Positions 24,801 to 32,399 of a DNA stretch of 64,000 nucleotides are shown in pieces. Position 1 is the first letter of the stretch; each line of letters begins with the position of its first letter. The position numbers were made by a program, and so were the translations under genes. The stretch is from NCBI GenBank assembly GCA_963822295.1, contig CAWGHD010000002.1, positions 1,550,001 to 1,614,000 of the forward strand. The letters run 5' to 3'. The stretch is from VRUE01 sp963822295 (GTDB taxonomy: Bacteria > Actinomycetota > Thermoleophilia > Solirubrobacterales > 70-9). Below the pieces are notes generated by a model. The model saw nothing but the letters and a program-made list of their open reading frames with translations. It ran no database searches and was not told the origin of the DNA.

Positions 24801-25841
24801 TCAGGCACTCTCCAGGAACCGTTCGACGTCGGCGGCCTCAGCGTCCAGCGCCGCGCGGTTCCCCCTCGCGATCGGCCCGAGCGGCTCGATCGCGACCCTC
24901 CCCTTCGCCAGTTTCCAGGTCGCGACCGCGCGGCCGCCGACCATCGCGAACGGCCGGAAGAGGCCGTTGACGGTGACGAGCTGCTTGTGGGGGCCGAGGA
25001 TCTCCTCGCGTGAGTTCCAGCCGAGCAGGACCGGGTCGTAGGGACCGAGCAGGCGGGGCGGCGGCGGCTCGGCCCCCTGGCGTCCGCGCCGCCTCAGGGC
25101 GAGCAACCCGTCGTCGCGCTCCTCCAGCTTCGAGCCGAGGATCGTCAGGCCCTTGCGAATGTCGCGCAGCGGCAGCCCCGCCCAGCGCGCCAGGTCGCGC
25201 TCGCCGGCCGGCCCGTGGCCGGCGAAATAGCGGCGTGCGAGCTCGCCCAGGGCCGCCTCGTGGTCGACCTCCCTCTGCGGCCCGAGCCAGTCGCGGACCA
25301 TCGCGTAGGCGTGCTGCCCGTCGACCATCGGACCGCGCACGGCGATCCCGCGCAGGCAGGCCAGCATCAGCAGGTGGACCAGCGCCTGGCCCTCCGTGCG
25401 GACGCCGGCGGAATCGAGCTGGTCGCGCAGCTGCAGGCGGGTCCGGGGGCCGTCCGCCGCGAGCGCCCGCTCGATCGTCTTGACGCCGCGCTCGGCGCCG
25501 GCGGGCGTCACCCCCTCCTGGCGGAGGCGACGGGCGTTCCCCGTCTGCAGCGGCGGCGTCGTCAGCGCCTGCAGCCAGGCGTAGTCCTCGCTGCGCACCA
25601 TGTGCAGCGTTCCCCGGTTGAGCCAGGTGACCAGCAGGGAGCGCTCGTCGGTCAGCGCCCAGTCGACATCGGCGGCGGAGAGGCCGGCCGTGCGCGCCCG
25701 AACGGCGAGCCGCACCCCCCGCGGGTCCTGGGCCTGGACCGCGAGCAGCCGCTCGGCGACGGCGACCGGGTCGGCCAGCGGCGGGCCGGCAAGGCCCTGG
25801 CCGGTCAGCCGCTCCTCGAGTATCGGACGGGAGTCGGCCAC
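24801..25841 (-). CDS. Winged-helix DNA-binding domain protein (HTH_42/DUF1006 type)
   Basis: A 346-aa protein of the AlkX/YcaQ-like HTH_42 family; some relatives are DNA glycosylases acting on crosslinks. Recognisable blocks: RLLAVQAQDPRGVRLAVRAR (near residue 30), WLNRGTLHMVRSEDYAWLQAL, RGPMVDGQHAYAMVRDWLG, and a C-terminal LLGPYDPVLLGWNSREEILG then LVTVNGLFRPFAMVGGRAVA. GTG 25841 is preceded by AATGAT 6 nt upstream; longer upstream starts would overlap the divergent MFS gene and its promoter. Confidence 0.82.
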   Translation of the reverse strand: MADSRPILEERLTGQGLAGPPLADPVAVAERLLAVQAQDPRGVRLAVRARTAGLSAADVDWALTDERSLLVTWLNRGTLHMVRSEDYAWLQALTTPPLQTGNARRLRQEGVTPAGAERGVKTIERALAADGPRTRLQLRDQLDSAGVRTEGQALVHLLMLACLRGIAVRGPMVDGQHAYAMVRDWLGPQREVDHEAALGELARRYFAGHGPAGERDLARWAGLPLRDIRKGLTILGSKLEERDDGLLALRRRGRQGAEPPPPRLLGPYDPVLLGWNSREEILGPHKQLVTVNGLFRPFAMVGGRAVATWKLAKGRVAIEPLGPIARGNRAALDAEAADVERFLESA

Positions 25842-25859
25842 AGGTCGATCATTGCGGAA

Positions 25860-25865
25860 TATTCT
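25860..25865 (+). promoter_or_regulatory. -10 box of the MFS gene (TATTCT)
   Basis: TATTCT ends 7 nt before GTG 25873. The divergent HTH_42 gene starts 31 bp away, so both promoters overlap in this gap. Confidence 0.5.
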
Positions 25866-25872
25866 CTCGGCG

Positions 25873-27102
25873 GTGGAGGGGAGCCTGCTCCGCAATCGCG
25901 ATTTTCGCCTCGTCGCCGGGTCCGTCGGCCTCTCGGCCCTCGGAGACTGGGTGGCGATGGTCGCCCTCGGGCTCCACATCAAGGAGGAGACCGACAGCGG
26001 CTTCGCCGTCGCCGCGCTCTGGATCTGCCTCTTCGGCCCCTCCGTGCTCGCCGCCGGCCACGCCGGGCTTCTCGTCGACCGGATCGAGGCCACGCGCCTG
26101 CTCGCGGCGGTCTCGGCCACGGGAGCCGTGACCGCCCTCGCCCTCGGCTTCCTCGACGGCCTCGTGCCGGTCCTCGCGCTGACCGCCGTCCTCGGCCTCG
26201 TCTTCGCGATCTCCCAGCCGGCGGAGTTCGCCCTGGTCCCGCCCCTGGCCGGCGAGGACCGCATCGAGGAGGCGAACGGACACATGGAGACGATCCGGTA
26301 CATCGGCTTCGGCATCGGGCCGCTGCTCGGCGCGCTGCTCGTCGCGACCGGCGGCTTCCAGCTGGCGATGGCGGTCGATGCCGCCACCTTCGCGATGGTC
26401 GCGCTCGCCGCCCTCGCCCTGCGGACCAGGCGGGAGCCCGTCCGCCCGGACGCCCGCGAGCAGGCGCCGCGCGCCCGCGACGGCGTCGCCTTCCTCTATC
26501 GCGACCGCACCCTCTCGCTGGTGATGACCGCCGCCTTCGCCTCGCTGCTGTTCATGTCGGCCGTCTGGGTGGCCGAGCTCTTCTTCGTCGAGGACGTGCT
26601 CGGACGCGGCGACCTCGCCTACGGGGCGATGCTCTCGATCTGGACCGCGGGCATGGCGATGGGGGCGCTGCTGCTCTCACGCCGAGTCGCCTACTACGCC
26701 CTGGCGACCGCGGGGCTGGTCGCGGCCACGGCCCAGGGGCTCGCCCTCGCCCTACCTGCCCTCTGGCTCAGCCTCGCGTTCTACCTCGTCTGCTCGTTCA
26801 TGGGCGGGGTCGCCCACGGGCTCAAGAACGTGATGTATCGCAGCCTCATCCACCGCCACGTCCCCGGCGCCCTCCACGGGCGGGCCTTCGCCGCCTACAA
26901 CGGGATCCGCAACTCCGCCGAGCTGGGCGCCTTCGCCGCCGGCGGCGTGCTCGTCGCGCTGGTCGGGGCCCGCGGGACGGTCGCCTACGCGGGCGGCCTC
27001 TCGGCCCTGGTCGGGCTCATCGGGCTGCTCGTCCTCGTGCGCCGCCACCGCGGCCTGGTCCCGACCGGACCGGTCGGCCCGCCGGGGGCGGGAGGGACCT
27101 GA
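25873..27102 (+). CDS. Major facilitator superfamily transporter
   Basis: A 409-aa membrane transporter with about 12 hydrophobic helices. It starts MEGSLLRNRDFRLVAGSVGL, typical of the MFS_3/enterobactin-exporter-like branch (an RNRDFR-type start). It contains LVDRIEATRLLAAVSATGA after helix 2 and the mid-loop RTRREPVRPDAREQAP. The substrate cannot be read from sequence; this branch often exports small molecules or siderophores. Start GTG 25873 fits the adjacent -10 box. It is convergent with the FKBP gene (10-bp gap). Confidence 0.85.
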   Translation: MEGSLLRNRDFRLVAGSVGLSALGDWVAMVALGLHIKEETDSGFAVAALWICLFGPSVLAAGHAGLLVDRIEATRLLAAVSATGAVTALALGFLDGLVPVLALTAVLGLVFAISQPAEFALVPPLAGEDRIEEANGHMETIRYIGFGIGPLLGALLVATGGFQLAMAVDAATFAMVALAALALRTRREPVRPDAREQAPRARDGVAFLYRDRTLSLVMTAAFASLLFMSAVWVAELFFVEDVLGRGDLAYGAMLSIWTAGMAMGALLLSRRVAYYALATAGLVAATAQGLALALPALWLSLAFYLVCSFMGGVAHGLKNVMYRSLIHRHVPGALHGRAFAAYNGIRNSAELGAFAAGGVLVALVGARGTVAYAGGLSALVGLIGLLVLVRRHRGLVPTGPVGPPGAGGT

Positions 27103-27112
27103 GCGGCGAGAA

Positions 27113-27610
27113 TCAGCCGGCTTCGACCAGATCGATGACGAAGATCAGGGTTTCGTTGGGGCCGATCGCCGGCGGCGCGCCTTCCGGGCCGTAGGCCAGG
27201 TCCGGCGGGATGATCAGCTCGCGCCGCCCGCCGACCCTCATGCCCTCGACGCCCTGGTCCCAGCCGGGGATCACCATGCCGGCCCCGAGCTGGAAGGCGA
27301 ACGGTTCGTTGCGGCTCCAGGAGGAGTCGAATTCTTTGCCGTTCTTGTAGTTGACGCCGACGTACTGGACCGTCACTTCGTCGCCGGCGACCGCTTCCGC
27401 GCCAGTTCCCTCTTCGATGTCATTGACGACGAGTTTCGTCGGCGGGGCGCCTTTCGGCACCGTCACCTTCGGCTTCGTCTTCTCCGCCGAGGCGCTTTCG
27501 TCGACGGGGACGGACGCGTCGGTCGAGGCGCTCGTGGACTCGTCGTCGTCGCCGCAGCCGAACGCGGCGAGCACCAGAACGAGGGCGATTATCGAGGCCA
27601 GGACCTTCAC
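27113..27610 (-). CDS. FKBP-type peptidyl-prolyl isomerase lipoprotein
   Basis: Extracytoplasmic protein-folding isomerase (165 aa). A lipoprotein-like signal (MKVLASIIALVLVLAAFGC, Cys 19; the lipobox AFGC is atypical at -2) is followed by an acidic Ser/Thr-rich linker. The FKBP domain spans about residues 58-165: DEVTVQYVGVNYKNGKEFDS, FQLGAGMVIPGWDQGVEGM, VGGRRELIIPPDLAYG and TLIFVIDLVEA, with the usual Tyr, Phe, Val, Ile and Trp binding residues. GTG 27610 is supported by a TACGAT box 8 nt upstream. Confidence 0.92.
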   Translation of the reverse strand: MKVLASIIALVLVLAAFGCGDDDESTSASTDASVPVDESASAEKTKPKVTVPKGAPPTKLVVNDIEEGTGAEAVAGDEVTVQYVGVNYKNGKEFDSSWSRNEPFAFQLGAGMVIPGWDQGVEGMRVGGRRELIIPPDLAYGPEGAPPAIGPNETLIFVIDLVEAG

Positions 27611-27618
27611 GGCGCCGG

Positions 27619-27642
27619 ATCGTACACAGTCGCGATTAGGAT
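27619..27642. promoter_or_regulatory. Divergent -10 boxes for the FKBP gene and the 100-aa gene
   Basis: TACGAT (27619-27624, minus) lies 8 nt before GTG 27610. TAGGAT (27637-27642, plus) lies 6 nt before ATG 27649. Both are leaderless layouts in a 38-bp gap. Confidence 0.5.
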
Positions 27643-27648
27643 GGCGAG

Positions 27649-27951
27649 ATGACGAAGAAGGTCTGGTACCGCTCGAGCGAGGGCTCGAAGATCGAGGACC
27701 GGGGGACGCTGACCGTCGCCGGCGGCGCGATCGACTTCTCCGGCAAGAAGGGCAGCGCCGCCGGGCCGATCCGCTCGGTGCGAATCCGGCCGAGCGGGTT
27801 CACCAACTGGGTCCACGCCCAGTACGAGGAGGGCGGCGAGCTGCGCGACGCCTACTTCGTCTGCAGCGCGATGCTCGGCTGGGGCGGCATCCTCGGCGCG
27901 AACAAGAAGCTGGCGGCGGCGATGGAAGCCCAGATCTCGCCCCAGGGCTAG
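27649..27951 (+). CDS. Uncharacterised 100-aa protein (PH-like fold suspected)
   Basis: Begins MTKKVWYRSSEGSKIEDRGT. It alternates short beta strands (LTVAGGAIDFSGK, IRSVRIRPSG, NWVHAQYEEGG) before a C-terminal helix (LGANKKLAAAMEAQ). This pattern resembles small bacterial PH-like domains that act on or near membranes, but I do not recognise a family. No signal peptide or membrane helix. The next gene, a DUF4234 membrane protein, follows after 64 bp with its own Shine-Dalgarno. Confidence 0.65.
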   Translation: MTKKVWYRSSEGSKIEDRGTLTVAGGAIDFSGKKGSAAGPIRSVRIRPSGFTNWVHAQYEEGGELRDAYFVCSAMLGWGGILGANKKLAAAMEAQISPQG

Positions 27952-28015
27952 CAATGCGCCTGCCGAGGAAGTAGGCTCGCGCAGCCCTATCCGAAGTCAC
28001 AAAGAGGAGAGATGT

Positions 28016-28534
28016 ATGGCCGAAGAGGTCCAGATAAGCCCGGATTCGATCGAGCGCACAGCGAAGCTCCGGCATCCAGTCGCAGTTCCGGTCCTGTCTG
28101 TGATCACGCTCGGGATCTACGGGATCTACTGGTGGTTCCAGATCAACCGCGAGATGGTCGACCTCGGCAAGTCCCGCAACGTGGACGGCCTCGGCGACAA
28201 CGCGACGACCTCGCTGCTCGCCGTCTTCCCGGGCTTCCTGATCATCGTTCCTCCCTACGTCTCGCTCTACAACGGGATCAAGCGGATGCAGAGGGCGCAG
28301 GAGGTCACCACCGGCGAAGTCACCCTCAACGGGTGGATCGTCCTGGTGCTGATCCTCGGGTCCTTCATCATCGGCGTCGCCGGGCTGATCATCCCCGGCT
28401 ACATCCAGAGCGAGATGAACAAGGTCTGGGAGAACGTGCGCGCCGGAGGCGGCGGCCAGCTCGGGACGGGAAGCGCCGTGCCGGAGACCCCGCCGACCGC
28501 CGTGACGCAGGCGGAACCGCCCCAGCAGGGCTAG
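28016..28534 (+). CDS. DUF4234-domain membrane protein
   Basis: 172-aa integral membrane protein of unknown function. The DUF4234 block HPVAVPVLSVITLGIYGIYW then FQINREMVDLGKSRNVDG is at residues 20-60. Three hydrophobic helices start near 24, 68 and 105, and the C-terminal 30 residues are Pro/Thr/Gln-rich. Unlike most neighbours it has a clear Shine-Dalgarno (AGAGGAGAG) 5-8 nt before ATG 28016. Convergent with the PRC-barrel gene (4-bp gap). Confidence 0.85.
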   Translation: MAEEVQISPDSIERTAKLRHPVAVPVLSVITLGIYGIYWWFQINREMVDLGKSRNVDGLGDNATTSLLAVFPGFLIIVPPYVSLYNGIKRMQRAQEVTTGEVTLNGWIVLVLILGSFIIGVAGLIIPGYIQSEMNKVWENVRAGGGGQLGTGSAVPETPPTAVTQAEPPQQG

Positions 28535-28538
28535 CGAC

Positions 28539-28904
28539 TCAGTAGTTCCCGGAGATCAGGTCCCAGGCGCGGCGGAGCTTGTCCTCCGTCCCGCTCGGGG
28601 CCAGGTCGTCCGGGCCGGCCTCGAGCACGCCCGGGTTCGGGCTCGGCTCGGGCAGGCTCTCCGCCGCGGCGGCGTCGAGCCTGAGCACGACGCCGCGCTC
28701 GTGGATGTCCGCCACCTCGGGGGCGTCGACGAACCGATGCCCGCCGGGCAGGATGCTCGTGTCGAGCACGATCCCGTCGAAGATGTCCTCCTCGGGCTCC
28801 GCCAGGACGTGCTCGATCTCACCGAGCTTCTTGCCGTCGCTCGAGTAGACCGGCGCCCCCGGCTCGAGGGTGAGGTATGAGGTCGGCCCGCCCAGGTCCT
28901 CCAT
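28539..28904 (-). CDS. PRC-barrel domain protein
   Basis: 121-aa cytoplasmic protein. The PRC-barrel (about 10-80) reads APVYSSDGKKLGEIEHVLAE, IFDGIVLDTSILPGGHRFVD and IHERGVVLRLDA. The C-terminus is Pro/Asp-rich and ends KLRRAWDLISGNY. Such stand-alone PRC proteins often bind RNA or act in photosynthetic or stress regulation; no specific role can be assigned. ATG 28904 is supported by a TAGGGT box 6 nt upstream. Confidence 0.82.
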   Translation of the reverse strand: MEDLGGPTSYLTLEPGAPVYSSDGKKLGEIEHVLAEPEEDIFDGIVLDTSILPGGHRFVDAPEVADIHERGVVLRLDAAAAESLPEPSPNPGVLEAGPDDLAPSGTEDKLRRAWDLISGNY

Positions 28905-28910
28905 AAGCCG

Positions 28911-28956
28911 ACCCTAACGGACGGCCCCCGCCCGATCGAGCGCCGTCGGCTAGCGT
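28911..28956. promoter_or_regulatory. Divergent -10 boxes for the PRC-barrel and BASS genes
   Basis: TAGGGT (28911-28916, minus) lies 6 nt before ATG 28904. TAGCGT (28951-28956, plus) lies 8 nt before GTG 28965. Confidence 0.5.
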
Positions 28957-28964
28957 CCGAGCGA

Positions 28965-29825
28965 GTGGACACCCCCGTCCTCACATCCGTCGTGCTCCCG
29001 GCGGCGATCGCCGTGATCATGTGCAGCCTCGGCATGACGCTGACCCCGGCCGACTTCCGCCGGGTCCTGGTCGCCCCCCGCGGCGTCGCGATCGGGATGC
29101 TCAACCTGGCGCTGATCTCGCCCCTGCTCGCGATGGCGACCGCAACCCTCTTCGGGCTATCGCCGGAGCTGGCGGTCGGGCTCGTCCTGCTCGGCGCCTC
29201 GCCCGGGGGAATGATGGCCAACATGCTGACCCACCTCGCGAAGGGGGACACGGCGCTCTCGGTGACGATGACCGCGATCAGCAGCGTCGGGGCGATCGTC
29301 ACGGTGCCGCTCTTCCTGGCCATCTCGACGAGCTGGTTCGACGCCGGCGACGTCGGCGACGCGAGCATGGTCGGCGTCGTCGCCCGCGTCTTCGCGATCA
29401 CGATCGTCCCGGTCGCGTTCGGGATGTGGCTGAAGCAGCGCAATCCGGAGCGGATCCAGGAGATCTACCCGCGGGTCCGCAACATCTCCCTGGCGCTATT
29501 CGCGCTCGTCATCCTCGGCGCGATCGCCAGCGAGTACGACACGGTCGCCGAGAACGCGGCCGAGGTCGGCGGCGCGGCGCTGGCGCTCAACGTGGCGGCG
29601 ATGTCGCTCAGCTTCGGGATCTCCAGGCTGGCCCGGCTCGACAACCGCCAGGCGACCGCGATCTCGCTCGAGCTCGGGATCCACAACGCGGCGCTGGCGA
29701 TCGCGGTCGGCGCCACCTTGGCCACCGAGGTGACGATCCCCGCCGCCGTCTACGCCTCCTTCATGCTCGGCACGGGCGGCGCCTTCGCCTGGGCGATGAG
29801 CCGCCGCAACGTTATGCTCGGCTGA
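28965..29825 (+). CDS. Bile acid:sodium symporter (BASS) family transporter
   Basis: 286-aa membrane protein with nine or ten hydrophobic helices. Family features: MCSLGMTLTPADFRRVL near the N-terminus, LLGASPGGMMANMLTHLAKG (near 88) and LELGIHNAALAIAVGATLA (near 228), corresponding to the two crossover helices that bind sodium. It likely imports an organic anion with Na+; substrate unknown. It heads a three-gene operon with a small alpha/beta barrel protein and an acyl-CoA synthetase, suggesting uptake and CoA-activation of a carboxylate. Confidence 0.88.
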   Translation: MDTPVLTSVVLPAAIAVIMCSLGMTLTPADFRRVLVAPRGVAIGMLNLALISPLLAMATATLFGLSPELAVGLVLLGASPGGMMANMLTHLAKGDTALSVTMTAISSVGAIVTVPLFLAISTSWFDAGDVGDASMVGVVARVFAITIVPVAFGMWLKQRNPERIQEIYPRVRNISLALFALVILGAIASEYDTVAENAAEVGGAALALNVAAMSLSFGISRLARLDNRQATAISLELGIHNAALAIAVGATLATEVTIPAAVYASFMLGTGGAFAWAMSRRNVMLG

Positions 29826-29852
29826 CCGGTTACCCCACCAGAGGAGATCGAC

Positions 29853-30140
29853 ATGGCCGTAGGACTGAGCATCAGGTTCAGCGACGGAACAGCGGAGCAG
29901 TACGAGGCTGTCCACGCCGAGATGGGGGTCGAGGCCGATCCGCCGGACGGGCTGATCTTCCACGCCGCCGGCCCGATCAAGGACGGTTGGGGAATCCTCG
30001 ACTTCTGGGAGTCCCGCGCCCAGTTCGACGCCTTCCAGGAGAGCCGGATCGGCCCGGCGATCGCCGCGCTCGGCGATGCGGCGCTGCCCGGCCCGCCCGA
30101 GGTCAAGGAGTTCCCCGTCCACAACATGATCAAGCCCTAG
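29853..30140 (+). CDS. Small dimeric alpha/beta-barrel protein
   Basis: 95 aa, starting MAVGLSIRFSDGTAEQYEAV and containing GLIFHAAGPIKDGWGILDFW and SRAQFDAFQESRIGPAIAAL. The strand-helix-strand pattern resembles ferredoxin-like dimeric barrel (ABM-like) proteins. Some relatives bind haem or degrade small aromatics, but no catalytic residue can be named. A good Shine-Dalgarno (AGAGGAG) precedes ATG 29853. It lies between the transporter and the acyl-CoA synthetase with short gaps (27 and 11 bp). Confidence 0.7.
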   Translation: MAVGLSIRFSDGTAEQYEAVHAEMGVEADPPDGLIFHAAGPIKDGWGILDFWESRAQFDAFQESRIGPAIAALGDAALPGPPEVKEFPVHNMIKP

Positions 30141-30151
30141 GACCCGCCGGG

Positions 30152-31651
30152 ATGGGCCTCAACCTCGCATCGATCCTCACCGACAGCGCCGCCCGCAGCC
30201 CGGAGAGCCCGGCGATCCGCCTCGGCGACGCCGAGCTCTCCTACGGGGCGCTCGACGACCTCTCCGCGCGGCTGGCGACGCTGCTCGCCGAGAGGGGCAT
30301 AGAGCCTGGCGACCGGGTCGGGGTGATGCTCCCCAACGTGCCCGAATTCCCGGTCGCCTACTACGGCGTCCTGCGGGCCGGCGCCGTCGTCGTGCCGATG
30401 AACGTGCTGCTCAAGCGGCGTGAGATCGCCTTCTACCTCGAGGACTCCGGCGCCAAGCTGCTGCTCGCCTGGCACGGCTTCGCCGAGGACGCCCGCGACG
30501 GCGCCGCCGACGCCGGGGCCGAGCTGATCGAGGTCGAGCCGTCGTCCTTCGCCGAGCTGCTGAAGGACGTCGAGCCCACCCCTGGCCTGGCCGAGACCGC
30601 CGAGGACGACACCGCGGTCATCCTCTACACGTCGGGCACGACCGGCAAGCCGAAGGGCGCCGAGCTGACTCATCAAAACCTGCAGCGCAACGCCGAGATC
30701 TCCTCGCGGACGACATGCGAGGTCGGCCCCGGAGACACCGTCCTCGGCGCCCTGCCGCTCTTTCACTCCTTCGGGCAGTCCGTGGGCATGAACGCCTCGC
30801 TGATGGTCGGCGCCTGCCTCACCCTGGTGCCGAAATTCGACCCCGGCGACACCCTGGAGACGATGCAGCGCGACGGCGTCACCCACTTCTACGGCGTGCC
30901 GACCATGTTCGGAGCCCTGCTCCACCATCCCGAGCGCGAGGGATTCGACACCTCCTCGCTGCGAACCTGCATCACCGGTGGCGCCTCGATGCCGGTCGAG
31001 GTTCTGCGTGGCTTCGAAGACGCCTTCGGGGCGATCGTGCTCGAGGGCTACGGCCTCTCGGAGACCTCGCCGGTCGCCTCCTCCAACCACCCCGACAAAG
31101 GGGGCAAGCCGGGATCGATCGGCACCCCGATCGAGGGGGTCGAGATGAAGGTCGTCGACGAGGACGACAACGAGGTCGAGCAGGGCGAGGTCGGCGAGAT
31201 CGTGATCCGCGGCCACAACATCATGAAGGGCTACTGGCAGCGCCCCGACGCGACCGAGGAGGCGATGCGCGGCGGCTGGTTCCACAGCGGCGACATGGCG
31301 AAGACCGACGAGGAGGGCTACTTCTACATCGTCGACCGCAAGAAGGACCTGATCATCCGCGGCGGCTACAACGTCTATCCGCGTGAGGTCGAGGAGGTTC
31401 TCTACGAGCACCCGAAGATCCGCGAAGCCGCCGTCGTCGGCATCCCCCACGACGAGTGGGGCGAGGAGATCGGCGCCGCCGTCGTCCTCCACGACGGCGA
31501 GGAGCTGCCACCCGAGGAGGTCAGCGCCTACGTCAAGGAGCGGATCGCCGCCTACAAGTACCCGCGGGTCGTCTGGTTCATCGACGACCTGCCCAAGGGC
31601 CCGACCGGCAAGATCCTCAAGCGCGAGATCGAGCCTCCGGCGACGGCCTGA
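30152..31651 (+). CDS. Acyl-CoA synthetase (AMP-forming), long-chain fatty acid ligase type
   Basis: Activates a carboxylate to acyl-CoA via an acyl-adenylate. The 499-aa ANL enzyme has the P-loop AVILYTSGTTGKPKGAELTH (near 150), the aromatic-site GYGLSETSPVASS (near 300), the hinge IVDRKKDLIIRGGYNVYP (near 392) and the catalytic Lys in PTGKILKREI near the C-terminus. Length is typical of medium/long-chain ligases. ATG 30152 gives the usual N-terminus; upstream in-frame extension overlaps the transporter gene. The 3' end overlaps the convergent zinc-ribbon gene by 35 bp. Confidence 0.93.
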   Translation: MGLNLASILTDSAARSPESPAIRLGDAELSYGALDDLSARLATLLAERGIEPGDRVGVMLPNVPEFPVAYYGVLRAGAVVVPMNVLLKRREIAFYLEDSGAKLLLAWHGFAEDARDGAADAGAELIEVEPSSFAELLKDVEPTPGLAETAEDDTAVILYTSGTTGKPKGAELTHQNLQRNAEISSRTTCEVGPGDTVLGALPLFHSFGQSVGMNASLMVGACLTLVPKFDPGDTLETMQRDGVTHFYGVPTMFGALLHHPEREGFDTSSLRTCITGGASMPVEVLRGFEDAFGAIVLEGYGLSETSPVASSNHPDKGGKPGSIGTPIEGVEMKVVDEDDNEVEQGEVGEIVIRGHNIMKGYWQRPDATEEAMRGGWFHSGDMAKTDEEGYFYIVDRKKDLIIRGGYNVYPREVEEVLYEHPKIREAAVVGIPHDEWGEEIGAAVVLHDGEELPPEEVSAYVKERIAAYKYPRVVWFIDDLPKGPTGKILKREIEPPATA

Positions 31652-31835
31652 ACGGCTCGATCTCCTCGAGCCGCAGGCCGCACCAGGGGCAGCGGCCCTC
31701 GAGCGGGACCAGCAGCGAGCGATCGCCCGGGCGGGGCGCGGCCGTCTCGGGGTCGTAGGGCACCCGGAACTCCTCCCCGCACTCGCACTCCACCTCGAAC
31801 AGCCTGCTGCGCTCTGTCTTCCACGGCATCGGCAC
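31617..31835 (-). CDS. Small zinc-ribbon-like protein
   Basis: 72 aa: MPMPWKTERSRLFEVECECG with a CxC pair, then RCPWCGLRLEE with CxxC, giving four Cys for one metal. Family unknown. GTG 31835 is preceded by a TAGGCT box 6 nt upstream. Its last 11 codons overlap the end of the acyl-CoA synthetase gene on the other strand. Confidence 0.6.
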   Translation of the reverse strand: MPMPWKTERSRLFEVECECGEEFRVPYDPETAAPRPGDRSLLVPLEGRCPWCGLRLEEIEPFRPSPEARSRA

Positions 31836-31841
31836 CGGCCG

Positions 31842-31847
31842 AGCCTA
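31842..31847 (-). promoter_or_regulatory. -10 box of the small zinc-ribbon gene (TAGGCT)
   Basis: TAGGCT ends 6 nt before GTG 31835. Confidence 0.45.
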
Positions 31848-31867
31848 TCCGGGCCGCGGGGTCGGGC

Positions 31868-32260
31868 TCAGACCACGCCGGCCCGCAGCGCCCTCAGGCG
31901 TGCGGGCGACCTGCCCGCGACCGCGTGGGCCACCTCGCCGACGAGTTCCGGGTCGCAGGAGAGGGTGAGCAGCGGTTCGTAGTCGCCTTCGCCGAAGCGC
32001 CAGTCCACCTGGAGGCGCGCCGAGGCGTCCGGCCCGTCGCGCAGCGTCCTCGCCAGGCCGGCGATGAAGCTGCCGGAGTCGGTCTGGTCGGTGTGGACGA
32101 AGGTGACGAAGGCGCCGTGTCCGAGGTCGCCGCTGCGGTCCTCCGAGGAGGAGGTCAGCGTGCGCACGCTCGGGAAGCGGTTGAGCGCCTCGACCAGCGG
32201 GGCGACGCCCTCGTCGACCCAGGCGTTGACCTTTATGGGGACCTCTGCATGGACGCTCAC
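31868..32260 (-). CDS. Uncharacterised cytoplasmic protein, about 130 aa
   Basis: Contains VPIKVNAWVDEGVAPLVEAL, SVRTLTSSSEDRSG and AFVTFVHTDQTDSG, a mix of short helices and strands with no membrane segment. I do not recognise the family. The phrase on an active role for an individual 'excess of evidence' (VRTLTSSSED) is seen in other uncharacterised small actinobacterial proteins, but this is weak. GTG 32260 is preferred; an upstream TTG at 32293 would add 11 residues across an inverted repeat. Confidence 0.55.
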   Translation of the reverse strand: MSVHAEVPIKVNAWVDEGVAPLVEALNRFPSVRTLTSSSEDRSGDLGHGAFVTFVHTDQTDSGSFIAGLARTLRDGPDASARLQVDWRFGEGDYEPLLTLSCDPELVGEVAHAVAGRSPARLRALRAGVV

Positions 32261-32261
32261 T

Positions 32262-32362
32262 CCTACCGAATTCCCGGTAGGGCCCGCTTCCAAACGGGTC
32301 GGGTGAATGTGACCGAATCACACTCGGTCCGCCTGGCTGTCCAGCCAAGATCGCGCTAGGCT
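32262..32362 (+). promoter_or_regulatory. Promoter region of the diiron-SCP2 gene with three palindromes
   Basis: Three inverted repeats lie in series: CCTACCG-N6-CGGTAGG (32262-32281), GACCGA-N7-TCGGTC (32311-32329) and TGGCTG-TC-CAGCCA (32334-32347). A TAGGCT -10 box sits at 32357-32362; with 17-nt spacing the -35 hexamer would be 32334-32339, inside the third palindrome. This layout suggests repression by a dimeric regulator. The first palindrome also adjoins the divergent 130-aa gene. Confidence 0.55.
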
Positions 32363-32399
32363 CAGGCCTCCAGGGAATGCAACACCAAAAGGAGCAGAG

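Noticed and set aside
24801..26387. 528-aa frame extending the HTH_42 protein upstream
   Set aside because: The extension lies antisense to the MFS gene and lacks homology-like content.
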